The notes: a model not told the origin generated them from the letters alone. DNA of 64,000 nt from Verpa conica (GCA_033030425.1 JAUFSD010000017.1:186001-250000), one strand, 5' to 3'. Counted from the first letter of the stretch, positions 39,715 to 52,866 are shown. Numbers and translations: made by a program.

Positions 39715-42700
39715 ATGGCACCAGCACTTCACCCAGCTGCCGCAGCGGCAATGGCTGCAATGGCTTCTTCAGCTTCAGCTGCAACCCCGAAAGAACAAGC
39801 TCCTCCACGTCAACCCCTACGCAGGAAACGAAAGAATAGATCCCCTATTGTCGCGAGACTAGTCGTTGATGAGCTTCGCGGAGAGGTTGGATATGTCTCT
39901 GAGGACATTTGGCGAGATGTGTTTGGATTCATCAAGCAAGAGCCAAAGAAGCCGGAACAGCACCCTGAAATTATCAACGGCGAGACAATCATGATTGATG
40001 ATGGTAAACACGCGCTCCGATGAGATAGGGTCACTATAGAAGCTTGAGAAAGAAGCAGAAGAGAGAACAAAAACTAATACTAGTATACAGAGGAACCTGA
40101 GGAGGAACCATTGCCACCTACCCTTCATATCGCAATAACTCCACTCTCATCATCCCGAGAAGCGGCATCGAAGAAATGGTCCATCTTCCCGGTCACTTTC
40201 CTCCCCGACAGCTCCCAATTCATGCGCATCCCACCATCTACAATCCTTCTCCCTAATAGCATTACCCTCCCCCCACAGCTAGCCGCTGCGGGGGAAAAGG
40301 ATGCAAAGGCTCTTGGTGTGATGGTAATGGATGTGGTGCCAGTCGGGCTAGACACAGTTATTGTCAATGTCCGTGTCCCGGCAGGAATGACTTCACAGTA
40401 TGATCAGGATCTCGAGGATCGCGTCAAGGAAGCTCTTGCAGCCCAGAAGATTATCCGCGCGGGCGACGAGCTGCCGTTACGGTATGCACATGGGAGGATT
40501 GAGAGGGGACAGGCGAGGATTGAAGTTTGCGATCCTGTCGAGCAGGGATTAATACTACATGAGACGAAAGTGGTAATCTTGAAAGAGAGAGAAACCCAGC
40601 AAAGGAAGCAAAGAGTTGATGGAATTACGCTTTTAGATGGGAGGCGCGACAACGATGAGATGTCTGAAGGGGAGGATCTGGGTGATGAAGACGAGGGAGA
40701 CTTGGAATTCTCAACATTCTTGTCATTGCCGAACTCAGGCCCTTCTTACCCAACTATGAACTCAACCCCGTATATGAGGAATGGGTCCATTTCCCCCAAC
40801 CCCAGCCTCCAGTCGAGCTCAGGCGGACAAGGAAAAGAATTTAGAGCACAGTCGCTCACAGTACCAATACCGTCGGGACTTTTGTTCCCAAAGCCGAATG
40901 ATTACGATGATGATGAGGCAAGGGTTTTCGTCAAAGTTGGAGATCTAGCGAAATTAGGATGCTTCTCTGGTGACTGGGTTAGGGTATCGATCCCTTCCCT
41001 ACTACAAGAGGGTACTACTACGGCATCTATTAGGACTGCTGCAGAAACAGTAGCGCGGGGTCGCGGTCTAGGTCTCCCTACAAGGGGAGTGAACGGTAGT
41101 AGAGCGGTATCCCGGGATCAGCGGGGCACTTCAGCAATACGAAGCGATGACGGAGAACTTGGACGCCCGGTAAAAATCTATTCGCTCCCTGAAGGTTGGG
41201 AAAGTTCCTCAATAGACGAGAAGAAAAAAAGACGGAGCGATAAAGGGAAGGAAGTGGAGGGGGAATCAAGGAAGGAAATCAGCATTGTCTATCTATCGCC
41301 CATCCTTCTTGCAAATATTTCGCCCTCTGTGTCTATGACTACAGATGTTATCCTATCGCCCTTTGACCTACCTAGCAAGTCTTTGCGTGATCCTGGTCCT
41401 AGTTCCCCACCTCCGGCCAAGGAGGTCACTTTATTACGGATTGCATCACCCACTTCCACAGATCGAGCGCTTCAGCCTTCGTTGCTACTGCAATTAAAAT
41501 CTTATTTCGAGTCTTGCCGTCGAATTGTCAAGAAGGGAGATGTTATCGGTGTCGGGGTTGACGAGGTTCTCGCAAGAAGTCTATACGGCGACAGTGGTGA
41601 GGATGGAGTAACAGAAGAGCTCCTCACAGGGAGCGCCGAGGAGGGTAAAGGCGGTAAGAAAACCTGTGTTGCATGGTTTAAAGTAGGCAATATTGTCTCT
41701 ACCGCATCAGATGAGCAAAACCCCGGAGATAGAAGCCCCGTTGGCCGCAGAGGCGCAGATAGAAAAGAGGCGGAGGAAAATATATGGAGTGGTGTTGTAT
41801 TTGTCGATCCAGCAACTACGCGTATGGTCCAAGCTGGATCTGAGAAACGGAAGATTCCACCGACAATGTCTTCAACATGGGAGTACTACCTTGGATTATC
41901 ACCACCACCAGTTAGATTGGCTATAGAACAGAATAAACCGACTGCTCTGATCTTCCCGGGGCGTTACGTCAATCAGACACAGAGGCGGTTGAGAGAGTTG
42001 GTATCTGCCGCTACGTCACCAAGGGCTATTCAGTTGGGATTACAACCTATCGCAATTCTGCTTACAAGTACCCAGAGGGCAATTGGGAAGCGAACGATTG
42101 CTTTACGTGCCGCTTCAGATATGGGGGTTCACGTTTTCCATATTGATGCTTATGATATTATCTCCGACGGTGGGGCTGGAGACGTTAAAACAGAGGGTTT
42201 CCTAAGGGCACGAGTTGACAGAGCTTTGTCATGCGGAAAAGAGAGTTGTGTTTTGCTCCTATCGCACATTGAGGCATTCACGGCAGCGAAGATGGGGGAA
42301 GTGTTAAAGGATATCGTCAGTCAGATGAGAATTGTTGTGGCAACAACGACGGAGGTTGATAAGCTTTCGGATAACGTACGGAATGTCTTCACACACGAGA
42401 TGGATGTTGGTGCGCCAGACGAGAAGGAGAGAGCAGGGTTGTTGGAGGCGATTGTGGATGAGAGAATGGTGAGACTCGGAAAGGAGGTTGATCTCGCGGG
42501 TGTCGCAGTCAAGACTGCTGCCTTGGTAGCAGGCGACCTGGTTGATGTTGTCGAGAGGGCCGTTGCAGCGAGTGGAGAGCGAATCGACAAACTAGCAAAA
42601 AGATGCCGTTCAAGAATAAAGAACACCGGTTCAGTCGAAGGCAAAATTTCCATCAAAGACCTCGAAATCGCAGGTGGAGACGAAGCCACAAGCATCCTAA

Positions 42701-44089
42701 AATGCGACTTTGAAGTCGCTGTTGAAGCTGCCCGCCGCAACTTCGCAGACTCCATCGGCGCTCCCAAGATTCCAAACGTATCATGGGACGATGTCGGAGG
42801 TCTTGCAAACGTCAAGAGCGCCGTCATGGAAACTATCCAACTCCCTCTCGAACGCCCAGAGTTGTTCGCGAAGGGTATGAAGAAGCGTTCCGGTATCCTC
42901 TTCTACGGACCTCCGGGAACTGGAAAGACACTTCTCGCAAAAGCAATTGCGACAGAATTCTCGCTCAATTTCTTCTCCGTGAAGGGCCCCGAGTTGCTCA
43001 ACATGTATATCGGAGAGTCCGAAGCAAACGTTCGTCGTGTCTTCCAGCGTGCACGTGATGCGAGACCCTGCGTAGTGTTTTTCGACGAATTAGATTCAGT
43101 CGCTCCGAAGAGAGGTAACCAGGGTGATTCTGGTGGTGTCATGGATCGTATCGTTTCTCAGCTACTAGCGGAGTTAGATGGTATGAGTGAAGGTGCTGAG
43201 GGTAGCGGTGGAGTATTCGTTATCGGTGCGACGAATAGGCCCGATTTGCTGGATGCGGCATTGTTGAGACCTGGAAGATTCGATAAGATGTTGTACTTGG
43301 GGGTTAGTGATACGCATGATAAACAATTGACAATTTTGGAGGCTTTGACGAGGAAGTATGTTGTCACTTGGTTTTCATTCTATAATATAGATTGCTAATA
43401 TTCTGGGTAGATTCGCATTGCATTCTTCACTTTCGCTGAGGAGAATCGCGGAAACGCTGCCGTTTACGTATACTGGTGCAGACTTGTATGCGTTGTGCTC
43501 AGATGCCATGTTGAAGGCGATTACTAGACAGGCTGGAAGAGTAGACGAGAAGATTCGGGTACTCAATAACGAGAGTGGTGAGACTATGAGTACAGCTTAC
43601 TTCTTTGATCACGTTGCGAGCGAGGAGGATACTACCGTACTCGTCGAGGAGGGTGACTTTGAGGAAGCGAAGAATGAACTTGTTGGGAGTGTTAGGTAAT
43701 TTTTTTTTACATCTACCCAACCCTACCAGGGGATTTTCTGAATTAATGCTAATGAGATGAAAAAAAATAGTGCAAAAGAACTAGAGCACTACCAGCGCGT
43801 GCGAGAGCAGTTCGAAAAAGCAGAAGATGACGAAAGCAAAAAGAAGAACAAAGGCAAAGGAAAAGCCATAGAAATGAGCATGGAATCCTCAGACATGGAC
43901 CACAAGGGTAAAGGTAAATCCATCATGATCGATAGTCGCAGCGGTCATGAGGTCGAAGACTCTGGGCCCCGTGCAAGACTTCAACTCAATCTCGGAAATC
44001 AGGGAGACACTGATATCGGAGCTGCTACCGGCGAGTGGGAAGACTCTGCCGAGAGAGATGACGAGGAGTTGTATGGAGGGGGTTCATGA
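39715..44089 (+). CDS. PEX6: peroxisomal AAA-ATPase Pex6
   Basis: Four exons, 39715-40003, 40091-43355, 43411-43695 and 43771-44089, give 1385 residues, matching fungal Pex6. Exon 1 carries the conserved start of the family (RRKRKNRSPIVARLVVDELRG...VSEDIWRDVF); the long second exon alone has only a TTG start, so this exon is needed. The first AAA module is degenerate (LTSTQRAIGKRT, no Walker B). The second is intact: Walker A GPPGTGKT (~1036), Walker B VVFFDELD (~1090), and GATNRPDLLDAALLRPGRFD. Exons 3 and 4 restore FALHSSLSLRRIAETLPFTYTGADLYALCSDAM and the VSAKELEHY segment across a splice. Pex6 with Pex1 extracts ubiquitinated Pex5 from the peroxisome membrane. The tail is basic/acidic with KGKGK repeats. 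Confidence 0.96.
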
Positions 44090-45248
44090 ATTGAAGGAGG
44101 TGTAGAAAGGGCAGTGACGTTCCCGATGCTTAAGAAGAAGGTGGTGGTTAAAGATTTGGTGGTTTATTGGGAGAATATGTTTTCGGAGTAGTATGATTGA
44201 TTGGATGAATTAATGCTAGTAGGAGTAGAGTAGAAGGTATATTGTGAGTGTCGGTTGTGTTAATGCCTGTAAGAGAAGGGTGATTGGCGTGAGGGGATAT
44301 ATTGTGGGTATCAATTTTGTAATTCTAGGGTTACATGGTCTATAGAAGAATTTCTAACTTCACTTTATGTTGGTGTGGTTTAGCTCTTGGATGTGGTATT
44401 ACTAATAGTGTAATGCTGAACGGGTGATATATGCCTTGAGATAAACTACCTATTTGTAGATATATCCCTTACACTGGCAAAGCTGACCCCCCCAAGTGGG
44501 GGCCGGGTCTTTCTACTGGTGATGTTTAGACCACCAACTAGATATGGCAGGTATGATATATTAAACGTAGAGAACGAATAGTTTTGATACAACTGTTCAC
44601 GGCCAGCCCAAGGCAGAGACCTACATTATCGGCGTTTAGTAGATCATACCTACTACACCGCCACTTTGGCCCCCCACTAGGGGGGTCAGCATTTTTTTGA
44701 CAGTGTAAGGGATAAAATAGTACCCCGCTAGAATACAAGGTTGCTGCTTGAGATTCCCGCCTCCTACTACTAGGGTTTGGAAAATATCTCTAGGTAGTAG
44801 TTATTATCATTTGATTCAGTAAGGCTTACTAACCTTTTTTGTAGAGCTAAGAATTCTATCCCTAAAGTTACTCATGTGTTTCTTAGATGTATATATAATA
44901 CCTAGTATATCTAAGGCTAATGCCACTTGTTGAGGCGGTACTTACAAAGTTCCCTACTACATATAGGCCGCCCGGTTAATAGAATTCACCCTTGATGTGT
45001 GGATTCTTATTTGCGAGACAACGTGTCTAATTTATTCCGTGCAATATATTCAAAATAATCCAAGCTTAACTCGCTCTATAAGAATATAGTATTACTCCTA
45101 AAGGTCTGTTCTTACCGGCAAATTAGACAGCAGTCTATACCACCCCGTAGATATCATGTCTCAACCTAGAAAATACTAGAAAGGATTCTACCTACTTTGC
45201 ATCAGGCTTTGTTCTTATACCAACTCAAGGAGAAAGATCATGCAAACC
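44090..45248. other. intergenic containing a TIR element
   Basis: No gene seen. The 248-bp element at 44465-44712 occupies part of it. The rest is AT-rich. Confidence 0.5.
44465..44712. mobile_element. 248-bp non-autonomous TIR element with TA duplication (Tc1/mariner-like MITE)
   Basis: The ends are inverted copies: TCCCTTACACTG...GCTGACCCCCC at the left, and the reverse complement of the right end reads TCCCTTACACTGTCAAA...GCTGACCCCCC. The arms extend about 40 bp with small indels and end in a C/G palindrome (CCCCC-AAGT/TAGT-GGGGG). TA flanks each end (44463-44464, 44713-44714), as in Tc1/mariner insertions. No transposase is encoded, so it would move only with help from a related element elsewhere. 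Confidence 0.75.
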
Positions 45249-47467
45249 TCAGTCATTACAAAGCTCTGCACCTGCAGCACGTAAAACCTCCTCTATTTCC
45301 GAATAACCACCCTTTATTGCCGCAGAAAGCGCTGTAACGCCTTCTTCTGAGCATGGTTCCGCATCGGGATCGGCGCCCATTTCTAGCAAGATCCTAACCA
45401 TATCAAGATGACCATTTTCCGCCGCAGCCTGTAAAGCTGTCCGGCCCTCAATATTGCAAGGTTCAGCATTGACGTCAGCACCCCGTTCCAAGAGCAATCT
45501 AGCAATCTCGAGGTGCCCGTTTTCCGCCGCGGCTTGTATAGCTGTCCGGCCTCCGATATCCGAAGCTTCGGCATCGACTTTGGCGCCTTTCTCCAGAAGT
45601 AGTCTGACCAACTCTAATTGACCTTTTTCTGCCGCAGCTTGCAGTGCTGTTCGACCTTGAATCATGCAAGGTGGGGTGTTGACTTTGGCGCCCCGTTCTA
45701 GGAGTAGGTTGGCTACTTCGAGGCTTCCACTCTGTGATGCTGCTTGTAATGCTCCTCTACCAGCATTATAGGAAGGTTTGGCGTTGATGTCGGCTTTTTT
45801 GTCTAGTAGCAGCCTTACTAACTCTAGATGTCCGCCTTGTGCCGCTGCTTGTAGGGCTGTTCGGCCTTGCTCTGTGCATGGATTTGCATTGACTTTGGCG
45901 CCTTTCTCCAACAGTAGATTCACAACATCAATATGTCCTCCTCTAGCTGCTAACTGTAGTGCTGTCCATCCATTGGTCCTAAAATCAACCCCTTCTTTGT
46001 TGGTACGAATAAGGTAAATCATAATACCAACAGCCATTACATAGCCCTTTGATGCTGCCGCATGGATTAAGGTGCTAGGGCTCTTGACCATGAGCGTGGG
46101 AAGTTCTGAAATTCCCAGCCCACACAACTCCTTCAATCTATCTGCACATACCAAAACTTCGGGACCCTTAGCCATGGGTAGGAGAGGAGATCCAGAGATC
46201 CCCGCCTTACGCAATTGCTCCCACTGCTTAAAAAACCCCTCGGTAACCCGAAGGTTGAGGTGTACGCCTAGCTTCGAAAATTGGCTCCTAATAATTTCGT
46301 GTTCGTCTACAGGCAGCCCCAAAAGCCATCTAGATTTCATTGCACCCTTTGCCGAGATCCGAGACTTAGGGTGGGCAACTAGCAACTCCTTGATAAACTG
46401 TATACCCCTATCGCTCACTCCAAGCTCTTCTAAAAGGTCAATCGGAAGTTCGATGTCACCATTACAGAAGTTGTACAGAAGCTCCATATCCGTTGATCTT
46501 TCGTAGACCCCAGTTGCTATACCTGTTTCAGAAAATAGCGTCGTAGTTGACAGTCTCTCTAGAAACGGTGTTTCCAACGTGTATATCTTGTGTACAAGAC
46601 AACCCAAAGCCCACATATCCACGGCATTAGTATATACAGCCCCTAAGTTTAAATTTGGAGGCAGTGCTCCTAAAATTTCTGGAGCCATGTATGCTTCGGT
46701 CCCAATTCGAGTACGGAGGTTTGTATTTATCGTGGATTTTGAGATTCCGAAGTCGGTCAGTTTGATACGAACTGGAGATGTAGAAGCCATTAGAACATTC
46801 TATAATAAACATCTCAGTATAATAGAACCTCATAGTGAAACCTTCTGTTCCAAGAGCGGAAGTCAAACCTCCGGTTTCAGATCGCGATGACAAATATTTT
46901 CCCGGTGTAAGAACTCAAGCCCCACAACAAGCTGTCTGGTGATCTCTTTGGTACCCTCCTCATTTTGTCGCCCATTGGTCTTGAGATACTGGCCCAAGTC
47001 GCCTTCCTCGATGTATTCCATTGCAATGAAGATATGCCGAGTATTCTCATACCAACCAAAGAATTGTATAAACGAATCGGGACACTAGTAGATTACTATT
47101 AGCTTCAACTTCTAAACTGTAAGTAAAATCCTTTTAAGTATCTTCTTACCTTTCTGACCTCTATTAGAGCTTTCAACTCGCGCGGCAAATCAACTTCACG
47201 ACCTTTGTCCCGGGGCATCCTCTTGACCGCTCGCTGCCTCCCCGTAACCAGTTCCTTTTCAAGCCAGACACTCCCGAATCCTCCCCTTCCAATCACTCGC
47301 ACCTCTTCCCAGGTACCAAGCCAGTCACTACTAACCTCTGAGAATTTTTCGTTCGCTGTGTGTACTACACATTTCCTGACAGGGTCAAAGACGGTATCTA
47401 ATTTGTATCTATTGTGAAATTCGGTGATCAGCTTAGACTGATTGATGCCTGGAGTCTCGTCCGTCAT
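45249..47467 (-). CDS. Ser/Thr protein kinase fused to ankyrin repeats
   Basis: Exons 47467-47150, 47084-46869 and 46799-45249, all in phase 0, give 694 residues. The kinase has the glycine loop G-R-GGFGSV (60-66), the VAIK-type Lys (K82 in RAVKRM), HRDLKPEN (171-179, completed across the second splice), DFG (194-196) and APE; all catalytic residues are present, so it should be active. The region after the C-lobe (~380-450) is unrecognised. Residues ~453-694 form seven ankyrin repeats with an unusually strict 35-residue period and near-identical GRTALQAAAENGHLE-type cores, suggesting recent internal duplication. No signal peptide or TM. Kinase/ankyrin fusions are common accessory proteins in filamentous ascomycetes; the ligand of the repeats is unknown. 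Confidence 0.92.
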
Positions 47468-48518
47468 TGATAGTACATATATCGTAAGGATCTTATTTGA
47501 AGTATTGATGAAGACTTATATCAACATAATTAAGAATACATTTCTTCTTAATAATCCCCCTCCTCCTCGAATCTATCACCCCCGCTTTCTTTTTTTCTTT
47601 TTGTTCTTGAATAGGTGGTGACTACATCTCTCAAGTAGTGCAACGTTGCACGCATAAATATGCAATATTATAACCGGTCGCGCATACAAGATCTCTACTT
47701 TAGTGATCGGCAAGATTATTGTAGAAAACTAAGATTTATAGGGTAGGTAGGTAGGTTTCTTGACCAGTCTCCGCTGCCAGAGTGTTTGCCGAGAACTTCC
47801 GAAAGTCCAATAGAAACAGTTACCACGTTTCTAGAACGGTCGCTGTTATATCTCTTAGTAAGTCTAATTATTAATTATTGATTTATTTATAATTAGTTAA
47901 TTCATTTCTTATTAATGTTAACTATAGTTCGTATAATGGTGCCACTTCATAAGCCGATCATAAATTGGCCTTTATAAGGCTTCTATCAAGATTGGCGATC
48001 AGGTCAGGAAAGTATTAGTTGTACCACAATGCATTGAGCTCTCTGGACTTTATGGTTAATTAACATTATTAGGAGAGAGGTGGGTCTAAGTATCCAGCTA
48101 GCATTTGCTACCTAAAACAGGCGAAGTTACTCCATCAATTAAGACTAGGCGTTTTAGAGCCCGCGGGTAGGGAAAAATTGTTCTCTTCAATTGCTAGAAT
48201 TAATGATCAAGTAAACGTATCCTGTGAACAGTCTACATGTCATGTAATATCTGAGCACGATGAGTAGGTCGGGTACTTCTGAACAAAAAAGACATCTTTA
48301 TAAGTAGTAGTACTACAGGTTATTTCATTAGAACTAATTAAAAGCCGCAGAACCCACTCCCGAAATCTCCGGATCCAAGAAAAGGGAAACGTCCAATGAT
48401 CAGACCGCTGTAGCGTGACATCTTGAGTGTAACGCATAACAAGTCTTGGCTCAGCCGCATCTTATTTCCACCACGCGTTTTATGATCACACAATAATCGC
48501 GACATTTCCGACAGCACA
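47468..48518. other. divergent intergenic region
   Basis: About 1 kb between the divergently transcribed kinase gene and MED20. No gene seen; it contains a GTAGGTAGGTAGG microsatellite near 47743 and TTAATTA-rich sequence near 47870-47920. Confidence 0.5.
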
Positions 48519-49234
48519 ATGCCAGTAACTGGGTACCTATACTTCCCACCATACCCCCAGAGATCCCCCCCCACTTTTCCCAATAGCTAACCTTTCCCTT
48601 CCCCCCCCACAGTCTATACTTCATCCAAGAGCCCACCAACCCCCCAGCCATAAACATCCTCACAGACCGACTATCAAAGCGACACCAACCAATCCCTCTC
48701 GGACGATGGAACCTCGAGCACCGACTCTTCCGTGAAAACCCACCTCCTGCGCCCGCCACACCCTCCTCGCCAAACGCGCCACAGCTATCACTACAACAGC
48801 AGCCGCAAGCCCATAAGTTCATGCAATGGCTAGACCTATCCTACCACCCGTTCATGCTCTTTATCTTGGCCGATAAGCAGATGGTGACGACCGAACGCGA
48901 GTTTGAGCTTATAGTCAGGTCGAAGATGGCGCCGATGTGGACTGTCAGGCAGACCCTGAGGGCGGGGGGGGTTGGATATGAGGTTGATGATTTCCGTGTA
49001 CGTATCGCGGATCTCTCCCAGGGAGATCAGATGAAGGGCGTCATTGTGGAGGTGGAGTATACCCCGTGTTCGTATATTGAGCAAGGGGAGGCTATAATAA
49101 GGGATTTTGTGATGGGGTTGCAGCCCCCGGATGGGAAGTTTACGTTTGCTCCTAGTGAGGGGTATGAGCCTGGGAAGGAGTGGACGGTGTTGGATACTGG
49201 AAGACAGTATTGTGAGGTTCTGAGGTTCCGGTGA
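48519..49234 (+). CDS. MED20: Mediator complex subunit 20
   Basis: A 14-nt first exon (48519-48532) is spliced to 48613-49234 by an 80-nt intron (GTACCT...CACAG). This gives 211 residues starting MPVTGLYFIQ, the hallmark Med20 N-terminus; unspliced reading gives no such start. Further family features are LTDRLSKRH...LGRWNLEHRLFR, the HKFMQWLDLSYHPFM segment, MVTTEREFELIVRSKM, FRVRIADL, and VIVEVEY followed by DFV. Med20 sits in the Mediator head with Med8 and Med18 and contacts RNA polymerase II. Length is usual for fungi. The middle insert (PPPAPATPSSPNAPQLSLQQ) is low complexity. The identification is by motif order. Confidence 0.88.
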
Positions 49235-51551
49235 TAAGTGTGGTTTTTGTTTTTTGGATGTGTTTGTATGATATTATTTATTTTATAATATAGTAAAAAA
49301 AAATATATAGTGTTAGGATGTGCCTAACTTTTGTGGTTCCGTCTATGTCCTTATGGTTCCCGTCATATATGGTAGTAGACTGTAATACCCAATCTACCTC
49401 ACTTCTATAGCTAGTAAATTGTTGTCGGTAAGTATTCTCCCATCATACCCTCTTCCTTCAATAAAGCTCTATCTATTCACCTAGTGGACGTTACTTGGCG
49501 AACCTAGATTAGTAACTAGACCCTTAGAGCTCACTACCTCTAAAACTACATATTTACAAACCAAAAAACTCAATGCAAGGATAATATAATGATCGACAAA
49601 TGATCAGCTAATAATGGTATCTTCTAGCAGCTCATATTCTAGTAAAACCAACTTCACTCTCCTTAAACCCCAACACTTAAAACCCAACACCTACCTTTCC
49701 TATCCAAGGGAAGGGTAAAATCACCCTCGGCCCCTTCGTAGATGACTCTTACCCAATAATCAACGCTTTTAGATTGTAGGGGGCAAGATTGTTGAGCAAG
49801 TGCGGGATATTTCTGTCTGCATAAGTGTGGATCTCATGTAAGGGGTTGATATAAGTGAGTTGTACACTAGTTAATCTATATGTGACCACTGAGAAGGTTA
49901 ATACCCGGCTTGTAGGTGAATACTATCAGATTCCAAGTATGGTTTACATATATTTATAGACGCTATACATCTTCTGAGATGCTTTTGGTCATCTAAGAAA
50001 TTCTAAATGCACTCCGCCTCAATTATAAGTAAGTATCGGTTTTATATATAATTTAATCTGTAGAAGATAGAGTTACACTATATTTATCCCATCCCGTATC
50101 ATATCTCAAAGGAGATTGGTAAGAGCTATTCTTAAGATAATGCTATTACGAGAGCCGGGTACTTCGGCTTTCATCATAACATGGGCATGTAGATATGGTG
50201 CGACAAACGGGAAACCTCATGGCCGGACCAAAACCATACAAGACTGTAAACATGTGGCGTTATTTAAAGCACTCCTAGCACGCCAAGGCTAGCTGTTAAT
50301 CCAGCCAAGAGTGTTGCAACTACCAGATGCTGATCGCTCGGGCCATAAATTCTACCACTCTTACGTTTCTTTAATTTAGTTGAGTCCCCTAAGCCCCTCA
50401 TGGTATAATCTCCGGATCTTATCAGATCATTTCTCAACGATATGATCCCAACATTTAATCTGATAAGATTAGTGGTACGCGCATGCGAAACGGCCTAAGG
50501 AAGCTAAGTGGACCCTGCCCTGTCCTCCTGGGTAGATGCCTGAAGGTTTCCTGATAAGGAGCTTCCCCACTATTCTCATGGTCAATCACTCGGTCTCTGT
50601 TGGATATGTTGCATTCGACAGCTGAAGTCCAGGTTGCGCAGAAACTGGGAACTTTGTCTATGGGAGCTTGCTGGGAAGCACGCGACCCAATTACTGCCAA
50701 GGCCCAATAGGACCTCCAAAGGAGTATCTTTAAGACACAAATGGAAAGCACAGTGATATCAGGGCTAACGGGAGAGTCATTTACCCACCGCTTTTGTGGA
50801 ATCCATTGGCCGGTGAAACAAGTAAGGCTATCCTCGATGTTTGCGCGTGAGCACCCAAGGTACATGACGTAAGCAGACAGTAGGGATAATAAGGGTCACT
50901 AGGTCATTCTACGAGTCGTAGATGACTGGCTGAGTGGGCGCAGGTGCTTGTTGCTTATTGCTTATCGATTACCTACATACCATACCAGAGAGCTCCATCT
51001 CTTCATCTCTTCATCTCACTCCACTGCTCTCCCCCCCCCCTTTGTCAATTTCTCTCTAGATTGGGTTGGCACGATATCTTTCGATTCTTCGTACGAGAAC
51101 GGACAGACGCGAGGTTGCTTTGACGGAAAAAAAGAAAAGAAAAAAGAGAAAGTAAGAGAAAGAAAGAGGCCATATAACGATAGAAAGGTGTGGGCGGTAG
51201 TGATTGTGACGACATCCAGATTTGTTGGGGAGCTTGGTTGTCGTGTTCTCTGCTGCCCCTTTTCCTTTTCCCGGGGCTTGCGGCTTTTAGGGTTGGAGTA
51301 GCTGCGGCGAGAAGGTACGTACACGTGGAATCAAGGGGTTTAAAGCACAGACAAGAGGACGAGTTGCTGGCTTATCTACCAGCTGCGTTCTTGACCTCTT
51401 TCTCCGCTTCCTGTTGTCTATTCTGCTCAATCCACATCTATTCCTTTTTTTTTTTTTTGCTCACAGAAGCTCCTAGATCGATAACAAAGGACGAACCGAG
51501 CTCTTATTATCGCTTAATCAACGGTCGGCGAATAGAATAGCGTAAATCGAG
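49235..51551. other. intergenic, with long probable 5' UTR
   Basis: No gene supported. A 136-codon minus ORF (50455-50865) has an ATG but no recognisable domain. The last ~500 bp includes a purine tract (51124-51170, GAAA/AGAA-rich) and pyrimidine runs likely in the promoter/5' UTR of the next gene. Confidence 0.45.
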
Positions 51552-52866
51552 ATGCAGCCATCGGTATTTTCTACACAATCTGTTGGAGGAGCTGCAGGAA
51601 GACCTGCTGCTGGGGTAAGCTTTATGAGAACTCAAAGTGCACCTGCCGTAGCTGCTGGAGGTTCGTTCTTCCTATTTTTTTATTTATTTTTTGTGGCTTT
51701 TAGACAGCTCAGTAGTCAAAGTAGCTATATAGTTCACTATATGGATTACTAAACCTTTCGCTTCAAGAAATGATAGATAAGCTAACTGTCTGTCTATACA
51801 TATAGCGGAATCCGATTCATGGATCGAAGTCTCTTCTCATCCTAGCGACAGTCAATACACATCTTCTTCCGATGACCATATCATAACTGCAGGTCTCAGG
51901 ATCTCCCAGACTCGTCGTAGACGTAGGGGGACTGCTAGACCTACTACACGCCCACAAGAACCGCTTGAGCCAGACTCATCATCAGAGGAAGAAGATGATG
52001 AGGGCGAAGGCGAAGATATGGGGTCTTTGATCCACTCAATGACCATGAGCTCAGACGATTACTCCTCTCCTGATGACGAAGATGAGGAGAGCGATGATGA
52101 AGCTTCAGCTTCGGATTCCAATATAAGAGCAAGGACAGTATTTTCGTCATCTGTCTCTACTCAACATCCCGGTGCAATGCATCGGCGGGCGTATACCGCT
52201 CCTGCCAGTGAGAGTCGTAGCCACGCTTATGCTGGATTTAACTCGTTCGCACCAAACCATGCGGCTGATCATGATGCAGCTCTTCGGGCTTCGCTTTCAA
52301 CGCTTCTAAGCTGTGCTGCTGCTGCAAGAGGACTACCAAAGTCGAGCCAAACATTGCAACCAACTCAGCCACAACATCAGCAAGGTGGGAGAGTGACTGT
52401 CGACAGCCTAACACTTGTTCGCGAGGGTGGTGAACTAAGCAACTCTCCCCTAAAACCCCGGAGCCTTTCGATCACATCTACCTCTACAACTTCTACATCC
52501 CGCTCACCATCTTCTGAGCAGCTCGTAAAGAAGGGTGGTAAGAAGTCATCCAAACGCTCATCTGCAAAGTCCTCGTCAAAGTCCAAGCGAAGATCACGTT
52601 CTCAGACCCGAGAGATCGGCGATGAGAACGATATTATGAGCTTGTCAAATATATCATATATGACTCTGGCTATCTCCGCTGGGGCAATCGTTGTCCTGAG
52701 TGCCATTACTTTCTCGGCCGGGTACGCTCTAGGCAAGGAAGTTGGAAAAGGAGAGGGCGGGATACTTAGTAGTGTAGGCCGGAGTGAGGGTAGTAAGGCA
52801 GCGTTGAAGAGTACGAGCAGAACCATCGGGATGGGAACTCGATTCACCAGTATTGCTGCTTTCTAA
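51552..52866 (+). CDS. serine-rich protein with one C-terminal TM helix
   Basis: Exon 1 (51552-51660) and exon 2 (51806-52866) join through a 145-nt intron (GTTCGT...TATAG) to give 389 residues. The N-terminal 320 residues are soluble and disordered: Ser/Asp-rich acidic patches (SDDHII, DSSSEEEDDEG, DEDEESDDEAS), then HDAALRASLSTLLSCAAAARGLPK, a conserved-looking helix, and a basic Ser/Lys/Arg stretch (KKGGKKSSKRSSAK). One TM helix (~320-343, ISYMTLAISAGAIVVLSAIT) with a Gly-rich FSAGYALGKEVGKGEGG exit lies near the C-terminus, so most of the protein faces the cytosol. No family name is certain; fungal single-TM adaptors such as mitophagy receptors have similar layouts, which is only a thought. 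The alternative donor GTAAGC (51615) breaks the frame. Confidence 0.75.

Noticed and set aside
8442..44089. A functional gene cluster for peroxisomal lipid degradation
   Set aside because: The three lipid/peroxisome genes are separated by unrelated genes and 10-30 kb; no shared promoter signal was seen.
50455..50865. 136-codon minus-strand ORF with ATG
   Set aside because: No recognisable domain or motif, no supporting splice or neighbour context; could be chance or a decayed fragment.
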